Assembly: GCF_009905375.1 (NCBI RefSeq)
Contig: NC_133647.1
Span: 49,534,506 to 49,598,505, forward strand
Reading direction: 5' to 3'
Length of the DNA stretch: 64,000 nt
Source: Apium graveolens
Taxonomy: Eukaryota > Streptophyta > Magnoliopsida > Apiales > Apiaceae
The notes beneath the pieces are model-generated. The model was given only the letters and a program-made list of their open reading frames with translations, had not been told where the DNA came from and searched no databases. The position numbers and the translations under genes are program-made. Shown piece after piece: positions 1-10,828 of this stretch; the stretch's first letter is position 1, and the number at the start of each line of letters is the position of its first letter.

Positions 1-1862
1 AACACGAAGATATTCCCAAGACAGCGTTCCGTACCAGGTATGGGCACTATGAGTTCTTGGTAATGTCCTTTGGATTAACCAACGCCCCAGCGGCTTTCAT
101 GGATTTAATGAACAGAGTATTTAAGAAGTACTTGGACAAGTGTGTGATAGTTTTTATCGATGATATTCTAATCTACTCAAGGACTGAGGCAGAACATGCA
201 GAGCATTTGAGGATAGCTCTAGGAATACTCAGAGAGGAACAGTTATACGCCAAATTCTCGAAGTGTGAATTCTGGCGGAATGAAGTACAGTTTTTAGGAC
301 ATGTGATCAATAAAGAAGGAGTATTGGTCGACCCCTCCAAGATAGAGGCGGTCTCTAATTTGGAAAGGCCAACCACACCCACAGAGGTAAGGAGTTTCAT
401 AGGATTGGCCGGCTACTATCGTATATTTGTATAGGACTTTGCGAAGATCGCAGCCCCTTTGACACGACTTACTCGTAAGACAGAGAAGTTTGAATGGACG
501 GAGAAATACTAGAACAGTTTTCAGGAATTAAAGAAAAGGTTGGTAACGGCCCCGGTGTTGGCATTGCCAGACGGAAAAGGAGATTTTGTGATATATAGTG
601 ACGCGTCGCACAAAGGATTAGGGTGTGTGCTTATGCAGCACGGTAAAGTGATTGCGTATGCCTCGAGACAACTGAAGGAATACGAGATTAGATATCCTAC
701 TCATGACCTTGAGCTCGCAGCAATAGTTTTTGCCCTAAAAATTTGGAGGCACTACTTGTATGGAGAGAAGTGCGAGATTTTCACAGACCATAAGAGCCTC
801 AAGTACATATTTACGCAGAAAGAGCTCAACATGCGCCAGAGGAGATGGTTAGAGCTAATCAAGGACTATGATTGTGAGATTCTCTATCATCCGGGGAAAG
901 CCAATGTGGTGGCTGATGCCCTTAGTAGAAAGGAAAGACTCAGAATGATAATGACTTCGGAAGAATTAATAAAGGATTTCGAGAGGATGGAAATAGAAGT
1001 AAAGGTAACCGGAACCGGAACTGAAAAGCTGTTTGAGATCTCAATGCAGCCAGAGTTATTGGAAAAGATTCGATTGTGCCAAGAGAAAATAATGAATAAA
1101 GGCAGAGAGTCAATGACTGGAGAACAGATCCATACTGAGAAAGATGATAAAGGGATAATGAGGTACTCCTACCGGATTTGGGTTCCGAACGTTCAAGAGC
1201 TTAAAGATGAGATTTTGGATGAAAGCCATAGTTCAAGATATTCCATCCACCCGGAAAGCACCAAGATGTATAGGGATTTGAAGGAATATTACTGGTGGCC
1301 CAACATGAAGAGGGACGTAGCAGAATGGGTAAGCAAATGGACCAAAGACATAGTGGATCTCATCAGAGGACGGCTGGTAGCAGCCCAAGACAGACAGAAG
1401 AAATATGCAGACATAGCCCGAAAGGACAAGGAGTATAGAGTAGGGGACTTAGTAATACTAAAAGTATCCCCTTGGAAGGGGTTAATAAGATTTGGAAAGA
1501 AAGGAAAACTAAGCCCAAGATACATTGGACCTTTTGAGATACTAAGACGGGTGGGGAAGTTGGCTTACGAGCTAGCCTTACCCCCGAACCTACAACAAGT
1601 TCATAATGTGTTCCATGTGTCAATGCTAAGGAAGTACCATCGGGATGCCAGACACATAATGGAGTACGAGCATGTGGACATGCAACCAGATCTGACTTAC
1701 GTGGAGAAACCAGTAAAAATTATGGATAAGAAGGAGCAGGTGCTTCAGAATAAAGTGATCAAGCTAGTCAGAGTGCTATGGCAGAATCATAATTTGGAAG
1801 AATCAACTTGGGAACTAGAAAGCGCAATGTTAGATAAGTACCCCCATTTGTTTTCTATTTGA
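1..1862 (+). pseudogene. pol: Element A pol: RT, RNase H, truncated integrase, chromodomain
   Basis: The reading frame starts at base 3 and stays in one frame to a TGA at 1860-1862. RT palm shows [10 protein letters not shown] and the catalytic FIDDIL; RNase H shows [27 protein letters not shown] and NVVADALSR. The integrase zinc-binding N-terminus is present up to AEWVSKW, then the frame jumps directly to [11 protein letters not shown] of the C-terminal part. About 206 residues, including the DDE core, are missing relative to element C. GPY/F-type (YIGPFEIL) and chromodomain-like ([12 protein letters not shown]) segments follow. Two TAG stops lie at 432-434 and 510-512. The polyprotein cannot be made whole and lacks integrase activity. 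Confidence 0.93.
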
Positions 1863-1881
1863 TTCCGGGACGGAATCCTTT

Positions 1882-1895
1882 TAAGGAGGGGAGAC
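1882..1895 (+). other. Polypurine tract of element A
   Basis: Purine run TAAGGAGGGGAGA followed by C and then the LTR start TGTAATAACC. Its position, just after the pol stop and abutting the LTR, is that expected of the plus-strand DNA primer. Confidence 0.85.
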
Positions 1896-3883
1896 TGTAA
1901 TAACCCCAAAATTTTGAACTTTTTGTAACCCTTATGAATAGTGTTTTTGCTGATATTGCTGAATAAGAAAACTTTTCATGCCACACTATGTAGGGGTTCT
2001 ATTATGGATATTCTGAGATTTTATTGGTACTCTATATGATATATAAGTGTATGTAAAGATCGTTAGAATCCAAATTTGAACCTTTTGATTTTTCCCGAAA
2101 ATCCACCATATATCGAAAGAATTGAGTATAAGGTAACAGGATAAAAAGGATTTAAATTCAAGGATTTTAAGAGAGGATCATAAAAGGAATATAATGTATT
2201 GAGAAAGGTTAAGGGAACCTAAGTAATAAGATCCCGGGTATGATCCCTCAAACTATAAACGAAAATGAAAGTTAAGCGAACCGTATAACAGATCAGCGGT
2301 CATTAGCCAAATAATTAAAAGCTAATCAAAGAGATTAGTGGGGATGATGTCATCAAACCAATTAGAAGAGGACAAAGGAGGGAGGGTGACATCACATGGT
2401 GACATAAGCATGACCAAGCAAGTGTGTTGTTGGTTGAACTAGAACCATACAAAAATTACCATGGTAAAAAGGTAACAAAATAAATCAAAATGTCAACCAA
2501 CCAAGCCAACAATTCATTTTCACCAAAAACATAAAATTTTCTCCCCATTCTTCATCAAGCTCTCGGCTTTTCTTCTTTTCCAAAGAAAGAAAAATCAAAA
2601 AACCTAGTTCCAAGCTTTGTTAAATTGCAAGGTAATTATCTAAGACTCCTTATGCATAGTTATGGATATCCTATAAGTTTGAGCTCCTAAATCATTCACA
2701 ATCTCTTCCTAAAAATCATGGAAGAAGATGGTGAATAGTGTTTTTCAAGAACTAAATTTTTTGTTCTTGAAGTTTTGTTTAGATTAAGCTTGGATAAGGA
2801 CTTTAAGGGTGATTCCAAGCTATTCACTTGATTCTCCACTCTCCAAGGAAGGTATAACCCCTCCAAACCCTAACTTTTTTGAGTAATTAGGTTTATTTTT
2901 GTTGTTATAATTCATGGAAGGCTTGCTAGTTGTAAATGTAGAGATTAGTTGATTTTGTGAAGTTTTTGGAGTGGTAGTTCTTGGATTGTTGATTAATGAA
3001 CTTAAGTGTAGTTTAAATTTAAGTTTAAGAATAGTATAAATTGATAATATGGAGTTATTAGGGATGTTATGGTGAGTTATGGATGGAATTTTGATTGGGT
3101 TGTGATTGTGGATTGATTATGGGTTGGTTTGGAGTGGTTTAAATTTGGGTAATCGCGTAAACATAGCCGTCGTAATGTCCGATTTACTTTAGGGTGTTTT
3201 TGTTCTTAACATTAGGACCCGTGAACTCACTGCTAGGTTTTGACCATTGCCATGATTAGATAGTTCATGTTACGAGCTTCGTTTTGATATGTAGTTCGTT
3301 TGATTCCGATGTACGGTTTAGGAGAAACGGCCGTAAAGTGTATGAAATATTTATGTAAAGTGTATTAGGCAGTTGGTAAGACACTCGCGAAAGGATCGCC
3401 TTAAAATTCGTAATGGTTAATTTATTAAAAATGGTGGAGCTTAGGGTACTCGAGCGACTTAAGAGAATCAGTAAGCGCAAAGCAAGCGTTAGAGTCTAAA
3501 TTGGTTAAAGTATAGATTGATAAGTGACTTTGGTTTAATTCCAACTTATATGTTGTTTATGGGTTACCAGACTCGTCCCAAGCCATTTATAACCCCCAGT
3601 CGCTTAGGCAAGTTTTCTATCCGTTATACTATTGTTGTGATGTATACATCTGTACATGCATTATCTTGTGATAGATGCCTTATGGTTATTTAGCAAATTC
3701 TTGTGATATATTGTAGCATGTGATATGGTATATATGCATGCCTGTTTCGAAATCTTGATACATATATCTGTTGATTCAGTTGATAATACCTATGCTAGAG
3801 ATAAGCGGTAATTTGCATAGACCCTTTGTATAGGGGACCCAAAGGTGAACTTTTTCTAAAATCGGGAGTCGAGGCTCCCGAGT

Positions 3884-3917
3884 ATAATATATATATATAT
3901 ATTTATATATATATATG
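3884..3917. repeat. TA-rich microsatellite in the A LTR
   Basis: Alternating TA runs interrupted by TTTA. The corresponding positions of the B LTRs (about 10876-10896 and 20625-20668) carry TA runs of different length, so the tract changes in size. Confidence 0.85.
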
Positions 3918-3965
3918 AATAGTTTTCAAAACTATGAATCGAATAAGGTTTATTCGATAACTTTA

Positions 3966-4130
3966 TTTTATTATTGAATATTATCTTGAATATTCATTCG
4001 AGGGCTTATGACCCCGTTTAATTATTATTGAATATTATTTTGAATATTCATTCGAGGACTTATGACTCCGCTTAATTTATTTATGAATATTATTATTGAA
4101 TATTCATTCGAGGACTTATGACTCCGATTA
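3966..4130 (+). repeat. LTR minisatellite, three units (element A)
   Basis: Three tandem units of about 50-57 bp, each with GAATATTCATTCGAGG followed by a TTATGACTCCG-type end. The same unit occurs four times in the B 3' LTR, five times in the B 5' LTR and once in D. Confidence 0.88.
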
Positions 4131-5464
4131 TTTACTAAATAATATTCTTTATTTTATTAAAGAATAATGTGTCGATGATCAAACTTACTTTTGATTATTC
4201 AAATAAAGATATTACTTTCTTATAAGTATATCTTTGGTTATTTAATATTCATTTCAAGTATAAGTTTTACAACTTCTACTTCAATTATTTTTATAAAGAT
4301 TATTCTTTATGAGAATATTATTTAAATAATAATATTCAGATATTTTCTAATAAATCGGGACTGATTTATTTCATTAAATCAGCATTACTCCAAACATTCT
4401 TAAAAATGTTTGCGAGCCTTCAAAATGATTTTAAAAGTTAGAGCGGACCTCAAAACTCATTTTTTTATATATTTAAGATCTTCCTTTCAAAGGGGATTTA
4501 AATATTCTCTCAAAACCTGAGGGATCCGGCTCTGTGGTGTATTTTATATTCGCAACAAGGTTGCTATTTTGATAAAAGAGTTTTGATTACTTACCCAATA
4601 CTCGGGAAGTAAAATTCTTGGAACAAGTTAATCCATTAACAGGCATCGCCTGGGAAATATCAGTGAGTTTTCCTTTCCAACTAGATACGACTTCTTGGTG
4701 GAGCCGTATCAACAAGTTTCTACTTGGGGAAGGTGAGGACGAGCTTTACGTTTCAGAGTCATGGTTTTCATTTGAACTAGGAGTGGCGTAAGTGGTCGAG
4801 TGGCGCCGGCCCAGCCTAATTATATTGGCCCAAATGGCCTGGAAGTTCCGCTAAGACGGTCCATTCCTTAGGAGTCCAGTGTTCGGTTGACAAGTAAATC
4901 CGACAGGTTCTCCTCTACATGTAGAAAATGGTGGGGTTGTACTATTGCGACTGATCATCGTAAGTGGTCTTCCTGGCACGACAAACTCCCGTAATGAGTT
5001 CATCATCCAGTTGGATAACTCTTCAATACTACCCGTAGCTTTTCGATTGAAAGGCTACGAATGGGTGGTTGCCGAAGCATTGACAGGGTCAAACAGTTAT
5101 AATGGTGTTTTCATTGAATGAAGTATCTCGTAACTTCATTTCCTTTAAAAATATTACAAAGATTGAATCTATTCAAGTCTTAACTTGTGGTCTCATCTAT
5201 GGGATGACCTTTTGAAACTTATTATACTTTGAACAGTTGTAGTTCAAGTAGATTTCTAAAAATGGTATAAGTATAATGAAGTAATTGGTAACTTCATCTT
5301 CCTTAAAACTTATATCCAGTAAGTAATTACCTTACACTTGATAAAGGATTCTAGTAAGTTATCCATTTAGATAATTGCATTATTGTTTACACTATATATT
5401 ATCTTGCGAGCTGTAATGCTCACTCTTGCTTCATTTCTTTATCACACAACAACAGTTAGGAAAG

Positions 5465-5605
5465 ATGGCCAGACTCAAGCAGACCCAGCGCAAGCGCGTG
5501 GGAAGCGTCCCGCGTCTTCCCGTTGATGTTGTAGCTGCTATAGCTGCAGAGGTAGATCTATTGGTAGATCAGGCATTCTACTTTTGGGAACCAAATATTG
5601 TATAA
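5465..5605 (+). CDS. LTR mini-ORF with histone-H3-tail-like N-terminus (element A)
   Basis: A 46-codon ORF, ATG at 5465 and TAA at 5603-5605, nine bases after the candidate 3' splice site. The peptide starts MARLKQTQRKRVGSVPR. After Met it matches the histone H3 tail ARTKQTARKS at seven of ten positions (A1, R2, K4, Q5, T6, R8, K9), with G at position 12 and PR near H3 P16-R17. The rest is acidic and hydrophobic (DVVAAIAAEVDLLVDQ). The segment is more GC-rich than the flanking LTR. B, C, D and G have an ORF at the same place. Translation is not shown; it could be a decayed gene fragment or a short upstream ORF. Confidence 0.5.
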   Translation: MARLKQTQRKRVGSVPRLPVDVVAAIAAEVDLLVDQAFYFWEPNIV

Positions 5606-5859
5606 TTATAACTTGTGGCAGATAATGGCAATTAACTGTAAATTTATCAAGTAATCATTTTGGGTTGTAATAACTTTTAAATTGTGGATTCAAGGACTTG
5701 TACTTATTTCAATTTCATCTCTGAGACTATAACGGGTTGTGGTGTGTGTTAGTGTGGGGTCATAGCATAAGGTTATTTATTATAATTAAGTGAAGTAATA
5801 TTGTGGAAAGAAAGACCGTGACGACCCGGATTCCCGACCCCGTATCTGGGGGTGTTACA

Positions 5860-5864
5860 CTAGG
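5860..5864. repeat. Predicted right TSD of element A (CTAGG)
   Basis: The five bases after the A LTR end. The matching left copy should lie outside the window, so this is a prediction. Confidence 0.5.
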
Positions 5865-8844
5865 TCCCCTATTTCATACTCTTTGTCCTTTCGAGTCAAA
5901 TCAACATACCTCTTTTATCCATCCTGTGGTTGCTGTCATCCGTCTTCTAATTAGATCCACTATGTCTTTGGTCCATCGGACCACTTCGGGTCTGAGCATC
6001 TTGTGCTCTACAACTTCATCCTAACATAAGGGAGATCGACATTGTCTTCCCTCAAGGATCTCATAAGGTGATATCTCGATAATGACATATGATCTATTAT
6101 CGTAAGAAAACTCAATCCGTGCTAAGTGACCATTCTAAATTCTTTCAAGTCTATTGCACAGACTCTCATCATAGCTTCTAGCACTATATATTTTGCTTCT
6201 CAATACTCCTTCTTTTCTTGTTCGTAGTCATTACTATCTTCCGTACATAATACTATACTCGTTATACTTTTGCTCGTTAGCGTTATATAACCTTTTAATA
6301 ACCACGTCAACCTTAGTATCACGAACGTGTTAGATTCGGAATACCACCGCACCGATACTACTCTTTTCTAGCTGCTTCTATCTTCGAAAGCTTGATCTAT
6401 CGTATAGAAGTAAAATAATTTATTGAGAGATCACTATGATCATGAACACTTGTTATATCGTATAGTTTGTACAGAAGGTGGCCAGCCTTTAGTACTTGAC
6501 AAGCAATTAAATAATATGTGGTATCCTACTAGGCTTCTATCACACAGATAGATAGTCATTCGACAATACCTCCCCTTCTGGAAGGGTTGTTCTTCTCAGC
6601 TTATATAAAATAAAAAGGAGAGAAAAGAATGAATTGAAGAGAATTGTATATATATAAAATATACTGCCACAAAATATCTGGCTTGGAATCTACCTCTAAA
6701 CTATAGAAGTTTGTCATAGGAGAACACAACATAAACGTATATATATCAACATCAGGTATTATAGCATTGTATTTCACATGCTTAAATATTTTTGCTATTC
6801 CGTCCATCATTCTATGGACCTATGCTCTTCCTCGAGCTTATACACAATCACCTTTGAAACTCCTTCGATAACGAAAATCGAATCTGGGATCTCATTCTAG
6901 ACATCATCGTTACTAGAATTCTATGCTTGCACCGCAACCTTCCACGTATAGTAATACGACTCTCTATTGATAAGAAAGAATAAGTATTCAATAGGTAAAT
7001 AATCGACTTAATTAGTCTATTAGTGATAACTTATACATCACCACAACCCGATTAGTAGTACCCAATCTCAACATCCATTACACGACAACTCTCACGGTTG
7101 TAATCAGCTCATTATTCAAAGAATCGTTGCTGCATTACTAGGGTCCACCACTGATCTATTGTAGTCATTCGTTTTCCTTGGAATCTTAATAGCTAACCAT
7201 ACGGAGTCCATACCTGTTGTATCAAATTCTTCTAAGGAGTTAACATAATCACCATTCATAATTCATGAAGAACACTCCAGATCCTGACGTACTTTCATGA
7301 GATGAAGTAGATAAAATTGCAGAAGAGTTTCAATCAAAGCAACGATAGCAGGTTAATACCATTATTAACCATATGTCTTTATTGGGAGACATGCATCTCA
7401 AAGGTTCATTTAGTCATTTCATAACATGGTCCTGGCTTATCTCAAGATAGTACCTTCTAAGATAGATAGCCCGCTCATGGCGATTACACGAATTAAACCT
7501 TTACCAAACTACTATTAGGGTTGGGTATTGCACAGTCATCAGAAGGAATGTCAATCTTCCAAACCATAATACAACCTTCACAGCTTCAACCATCATCACT
7601 GTATTCCTCTGGCACGAGCGCCTATAATTATCCTCTTACATTTAAAGTGTCGGGCACCTCTTTGGCCTTTCCTAATAGTAAAATTTCCTTACAATCAATG
7701 TCATTTTAACCACCTCCAACTAAATTTTCTACCTCATTTCAATCACTGCTTATGTGAAAATACTTTTCTTAAATCCTGGTGAGAAAACAAAATCACTATT
7801 TTTCCATAAGTCATTGCCTTAGTCTTTAGATGTGAACATTGTCACGACTGACTCTCGATCATACTTAGGACATTTCTTATCTTGGGTCCTTCTCGTTTTC
7901 ACCAATCTCGACCTTCATTGGGTCGATCTATACTTTCTTATGGTTCAACACGTGCCCACCTGGCATTATTATAATTATGTTATATTTTCTTTATCAAAAT
8001 TTATATTCTTGAGAACTTTGAATATTACCTTTTTCCTTGTAGAACCTCTAAGGTTATCCTTAAATTCTTCATCCGGTACTCCCTAGGTACAGGGCATATC
8101 AAGATACCATTTACTAATACTAGAACCATTGTTTAAGTACTTCTGAAAAATTTCTCTACTGATCTTTAAAGGTTGTTGTTACCTTAGTCCTTCGTTCCAT
8201 ACTACCTAACTCATAATGTCCCTATTAAGGGTGAAATGCCATCCTTTATGCATCCCCCATGGTTCATCTCAAGCTATTGAGGTTATGTCCTTAATTCCAC
8301 CTTTAAAAAGGTACTGGCATCCTTACATGGATAAATCAAGTCATATATCCCTGATAAGGGTATCTTATTCAATCATTCCCATCTCGATAGTATATGCCGA
8401 ATTTCACAATAACATCTGTATTCAAAATGAGGTCAATCAATATGGCCTCCAAAAGATAACTACGGTTATCTACTTTTCTTGCCTAATTCAGTAATGATAA
8501 CAGGGATGTTCTAGAAGATATTGGTCGTGTTCAACGTGAACCTTTCAGTTCTAACTACTCATTTACTTCTTTTATTTATCTCAACAGTCATCTCAACGTT
8601 GGGATATCTTTTATGTCTGGCGTCCCCCTTTTTGGGTATCAATTCACATGCGTTACTTACACTTCACATTCTTGAAGGTCACTTCCTTCATCCAATTTTT
8701 CTAATTTCTTACTTTCTTGTCTCCTCAGTCCATCCGTGTTTCCTTATTAATCAATCAATCTATCTCAAATTTTCATCGAATACTGTCAACTTCAAGGGAA
8801 TACTATACGTATTGCTTATGCCTTCAAACCTTGAATTTATTTCA

Positions 8845-8849
8845 TGATC
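8845..8849. repeat. Left TSD of element B (TGATC)
   Basis: TGATC directly before the B LTR start. The identical TGATC at 36258-36262 follows the far end, which fixes B's limits and shows it is inserted in D. Confidence 0.93.
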
Positions 8850-9092
8850 TGTAACACCCCCAAATCCGGGGTCGGGGATTCGGGTTGTCACGAGTTCTAT
8901 TTCCCTTAATAACACCCAATCTTAATAAATTATCAACTACTCTGTACAGTGACCCCACAATAAACACACACACCACAAGTTATAGTCTCAGAGATGAATA
9001 TCCAAAAATAATCACAAGTCATTTTATTCCACCATTATATGCCAATACACCTTAAAAAGGTTTCTGAATAAATTTACATTTCTTTGCCATTA

Positions 9093-9245
9093 TTACAATT
9101 CATAAATATACATAATCTGGTACATCAAAAGTTGAAAGCCTAGCCTATTGGTAGTTTCTACCTCAACTACAGCGGCCTCACCGCTTCCCGAAAGCTGTGA
9201 AACGTTTCCTATCCGCTTGCGAATTGGGAGCTTGGTCCTGTTCAT
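9093..9245 (-). CDS. LTR mini-ORF (element B, 3' LTR copy)
   Basis: 50 codons, ATG at 9245, TAA at 9093-9095. It starts MNRTKLPIRKRIGNV and stays open. Relative to the 5' LTR copy it has a few replacements (VPQ to VSQ, VAEVEI to VVEVET, YRI to YQI) and no stop. The basic start keeps R2, T3, K4, R8 and K9 of the H3 tail. It lies ten bases after the candidate acceptor at 9255. Confidence 0.42.
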   Translation of the reverse strand: MNRTKLPIRKRIGNVSQLSGSGEAAVVEVETTNRLGFQLLMYQIMYIYEL

Positions 9246-10616
9246 CTTATCTATCTGATGTTGTGATGAAAGAAGAAAGCAAGGGTGAGCAACAAGCCCA
9301 CCGAAATAATATGTATAATAATTTACAATATATGAGCATTCTCATAGTACTCAAGAAAGTCTTGGTTAAGAAGAAATGAACCAAGTTGATATCTTAATGC
9401 GATGAAGTCGCAAAATATTCAGTATATATATATATATACTTTTCAAAATATTGGAAGTCCTCTTCCATGAATAATACACACAGAGTTCCAGTGTATAACT
9501 GTATAAAAATACCGTTGCGAGGTGATCTCATATATCTAACCTTGTCTCAACGTTTTTCTGAAAATCTTTGTCATGCATAAGATAATCATTTACTAGATAT
9601 AAGTTTAAAAGATGAAGTTACAAGATACTCCAATATACTTACATCTTTTCCAAATACTACTTGAACTACCACCGTTCAAGTTATAATTAGTTTCAAAACT
9701 TCATCCCATGGATGAGACTACAAGATAATACTTGAATAGATTCAATCTTTGAAATATTATTGAATGAAATGAAGTTACGAGATACTTCATTAAGTCCCGA
9801 TATATATATACACCTATATATATCTCTCATACATTTCCTGAAAACCTCTGTCATGTAAAGTATGAACAGAGTTGCAATATCCAATGAATTTGGAAAGAAA
9901 AGAAATTTTTGGCATAAACCTGATATCTTGCTGATCAGGCAAAGATACCAATAAGTAACCTTTTCTACTAGTAGATGGATGAATCCCCCACCGGTCATCA
10001 CCCTGGCCACATAAGGACCTTGTGCTGGACCGCCACCCGGCCTCTTACACGGTGATGGACTGCCACCCAGCCACTTACACTTTGATAGACCGTACCCCGG
10101 CCTGTCGCTTATGCCGACTCAATTAGATGGGCTTACTTCCCGAACGTTGGGTAAGTAATCAATTCATTTGTTTTCTCAAATCAGCAACCACGTTGCGAAT
10201 GTAAAATGCACCACAGAGCTGGATCCCCCAGGTTTTGAGCGAGTATTTAAATCCCCTTTGAAAGTAAGATCTTAAATATAAAAATAAGTTTTGGGATCCG
10301 CTCTAACTTTTAAAAATCATTTTGAAGACTCGAAAACACTTTAAAGAGTGTTTGGAGTAATGCTGATTTAATGAAGTAAATCAGTCCCAATATATTTAGA
10401 AAATATCTGAATATTATTATTTAAATAATATTCCCATAAAGAATAATCTTTATAAAAATAATTGAAGTAGAAGTTTTAAAACTTATACTTGAAATGGATA
10501 TTAAATAACCAAAGATATACTTATATGAAAGTACTATCTTTATTTGAATAATCAAAAATAAGTTTGATTCTTGACACCTTATTCTTTAATAAAATAAAGA
10601 ATATATTTCAGTAATA

Positions 10617-10828
10617 AGCGGAGTCATAATACCTCGAATGAATATTATAAATAATATTCATTAAATAAAATAAAGGAGTCATACATCCTCAAATGAATAT
10701 TCAAATAATATTCAATTAATAAAATAAAAGGAGTCATAAGTCCTCGGATGAATAATATTCAATAATAAAATAAAGGAGTCATAAGTCCTCGGATGAATAT
10801 TCAAAATAATATTCAATAATAAAATAAA
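10617..10828 (-). repeat. LTR minisatellite, four units (element B, 3' LTR)
   Basis: Four units of about 45-56 bp beginning GGAGTCATAAGTCCTCGGAT or close variants, separated by AATAAAATAAAG. The other LTR of the same element has five units. Confidence 0.88.

Larger units (their letters stand above)
2632..5455 (+). other. Predicted LTR-internal intron of element A
   Basis: Candidate donor AAG|GTAATT at 2631/2632 and acceptor ACAACAACAG at 5455, the latter preceded by CTTGCTTCATTTCTTTATC. The exon-1 candidate upstream of the donor has no ATG between about 2500 and 2631. The equivalent positions in B, C and G carry GT and AG signals too, which is the main support. Splicing would join exon 1 to TTAGGAAAG and the mini-ORF ATG. 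This is a prediction by eye; no transcript evidence is available. Confidence 0.45.
1..5859 (+). mobile_element. Element A: 3' part of a Ty3/gypsy chromovirus
   Basis: The only plus-strand element in the window. It enters already inside reverse transcriptase and runs through RNase H, a truncated integrase, a chromodomain-like tail, a polypurine tract and a complete 3' LTR. Its 5' LTR, primer-binding site, gag and protease lie left of the window. Sequence after the LTR end is minus-strand integrase remnant of element D, so A is inserted in D. LTR start (TGTAATAACCCC) and end (GGGGGTGTTACA) group it with B, D and E. The Tekay/Del-like assignment is inferred from chromodomain, long LTR and fused pol. 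Confidence 0.9.
1896..5859 (+). repeat. 3' LTR of element A (3964 bp)
   Basis: Starts TGTAATAACCCC and ends GGGGGTGTTACA, so it has TG...CA ends and the outer 12 bases are an imperfect inverted repeat (10 of 12 match). It aligns in reverse orientation with the LTRs of B and D. It holds, in order: a pyrimidine-rich stretch with few ATGs (about 2500-2631), a candidate 5' splice site, AAACCCTAA (2875-2883), an AT-rich part with a TA run and a minisatellite, then an inverted repeat, a candidate 3' splice site and a mini-ORF. No conventional gene is seen in it. Confidence 0.92.
5860..8849 (-). pseudogene. pol: Element D pol remnant (RT, RNase H, integrase)
   Basis: Minus-strand fragments recognisable despite many stops and frameshifts. 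From high to low coordinate: RT-like segments near 7860-8215 (one resembling GHV...IDPMKVE of the RT thumb), the RNase H C-terminus near 7590-7690 (DIDCKEILL followed by KAKEVPDTL, matching [20 protein letters not shown] of A), integrase core near 6840-7030 (VITNRLIKS, matching VIVDRLTKS), and the integrase C-terminus near 5860-6000 ([13 protein letters not shown], as in A). It runs parallel to B 12990-16390. Not functional. The boundary of the protease/RT N-terminal part is unclear. Confidence 0.7.

Noticed and set aside
9693..10010. 105-codon minus-strand ORF MARVMTGGGFIHLL, repeated at 19380-19697 and partly in D (39247-39586)
   Set aside because: Lies in the predicted LTR intron, is absent from A at the matching place, and the D copy is interrupted; recurrence is explained by LTR homology. 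Worth a glance only if transcripts cover it.
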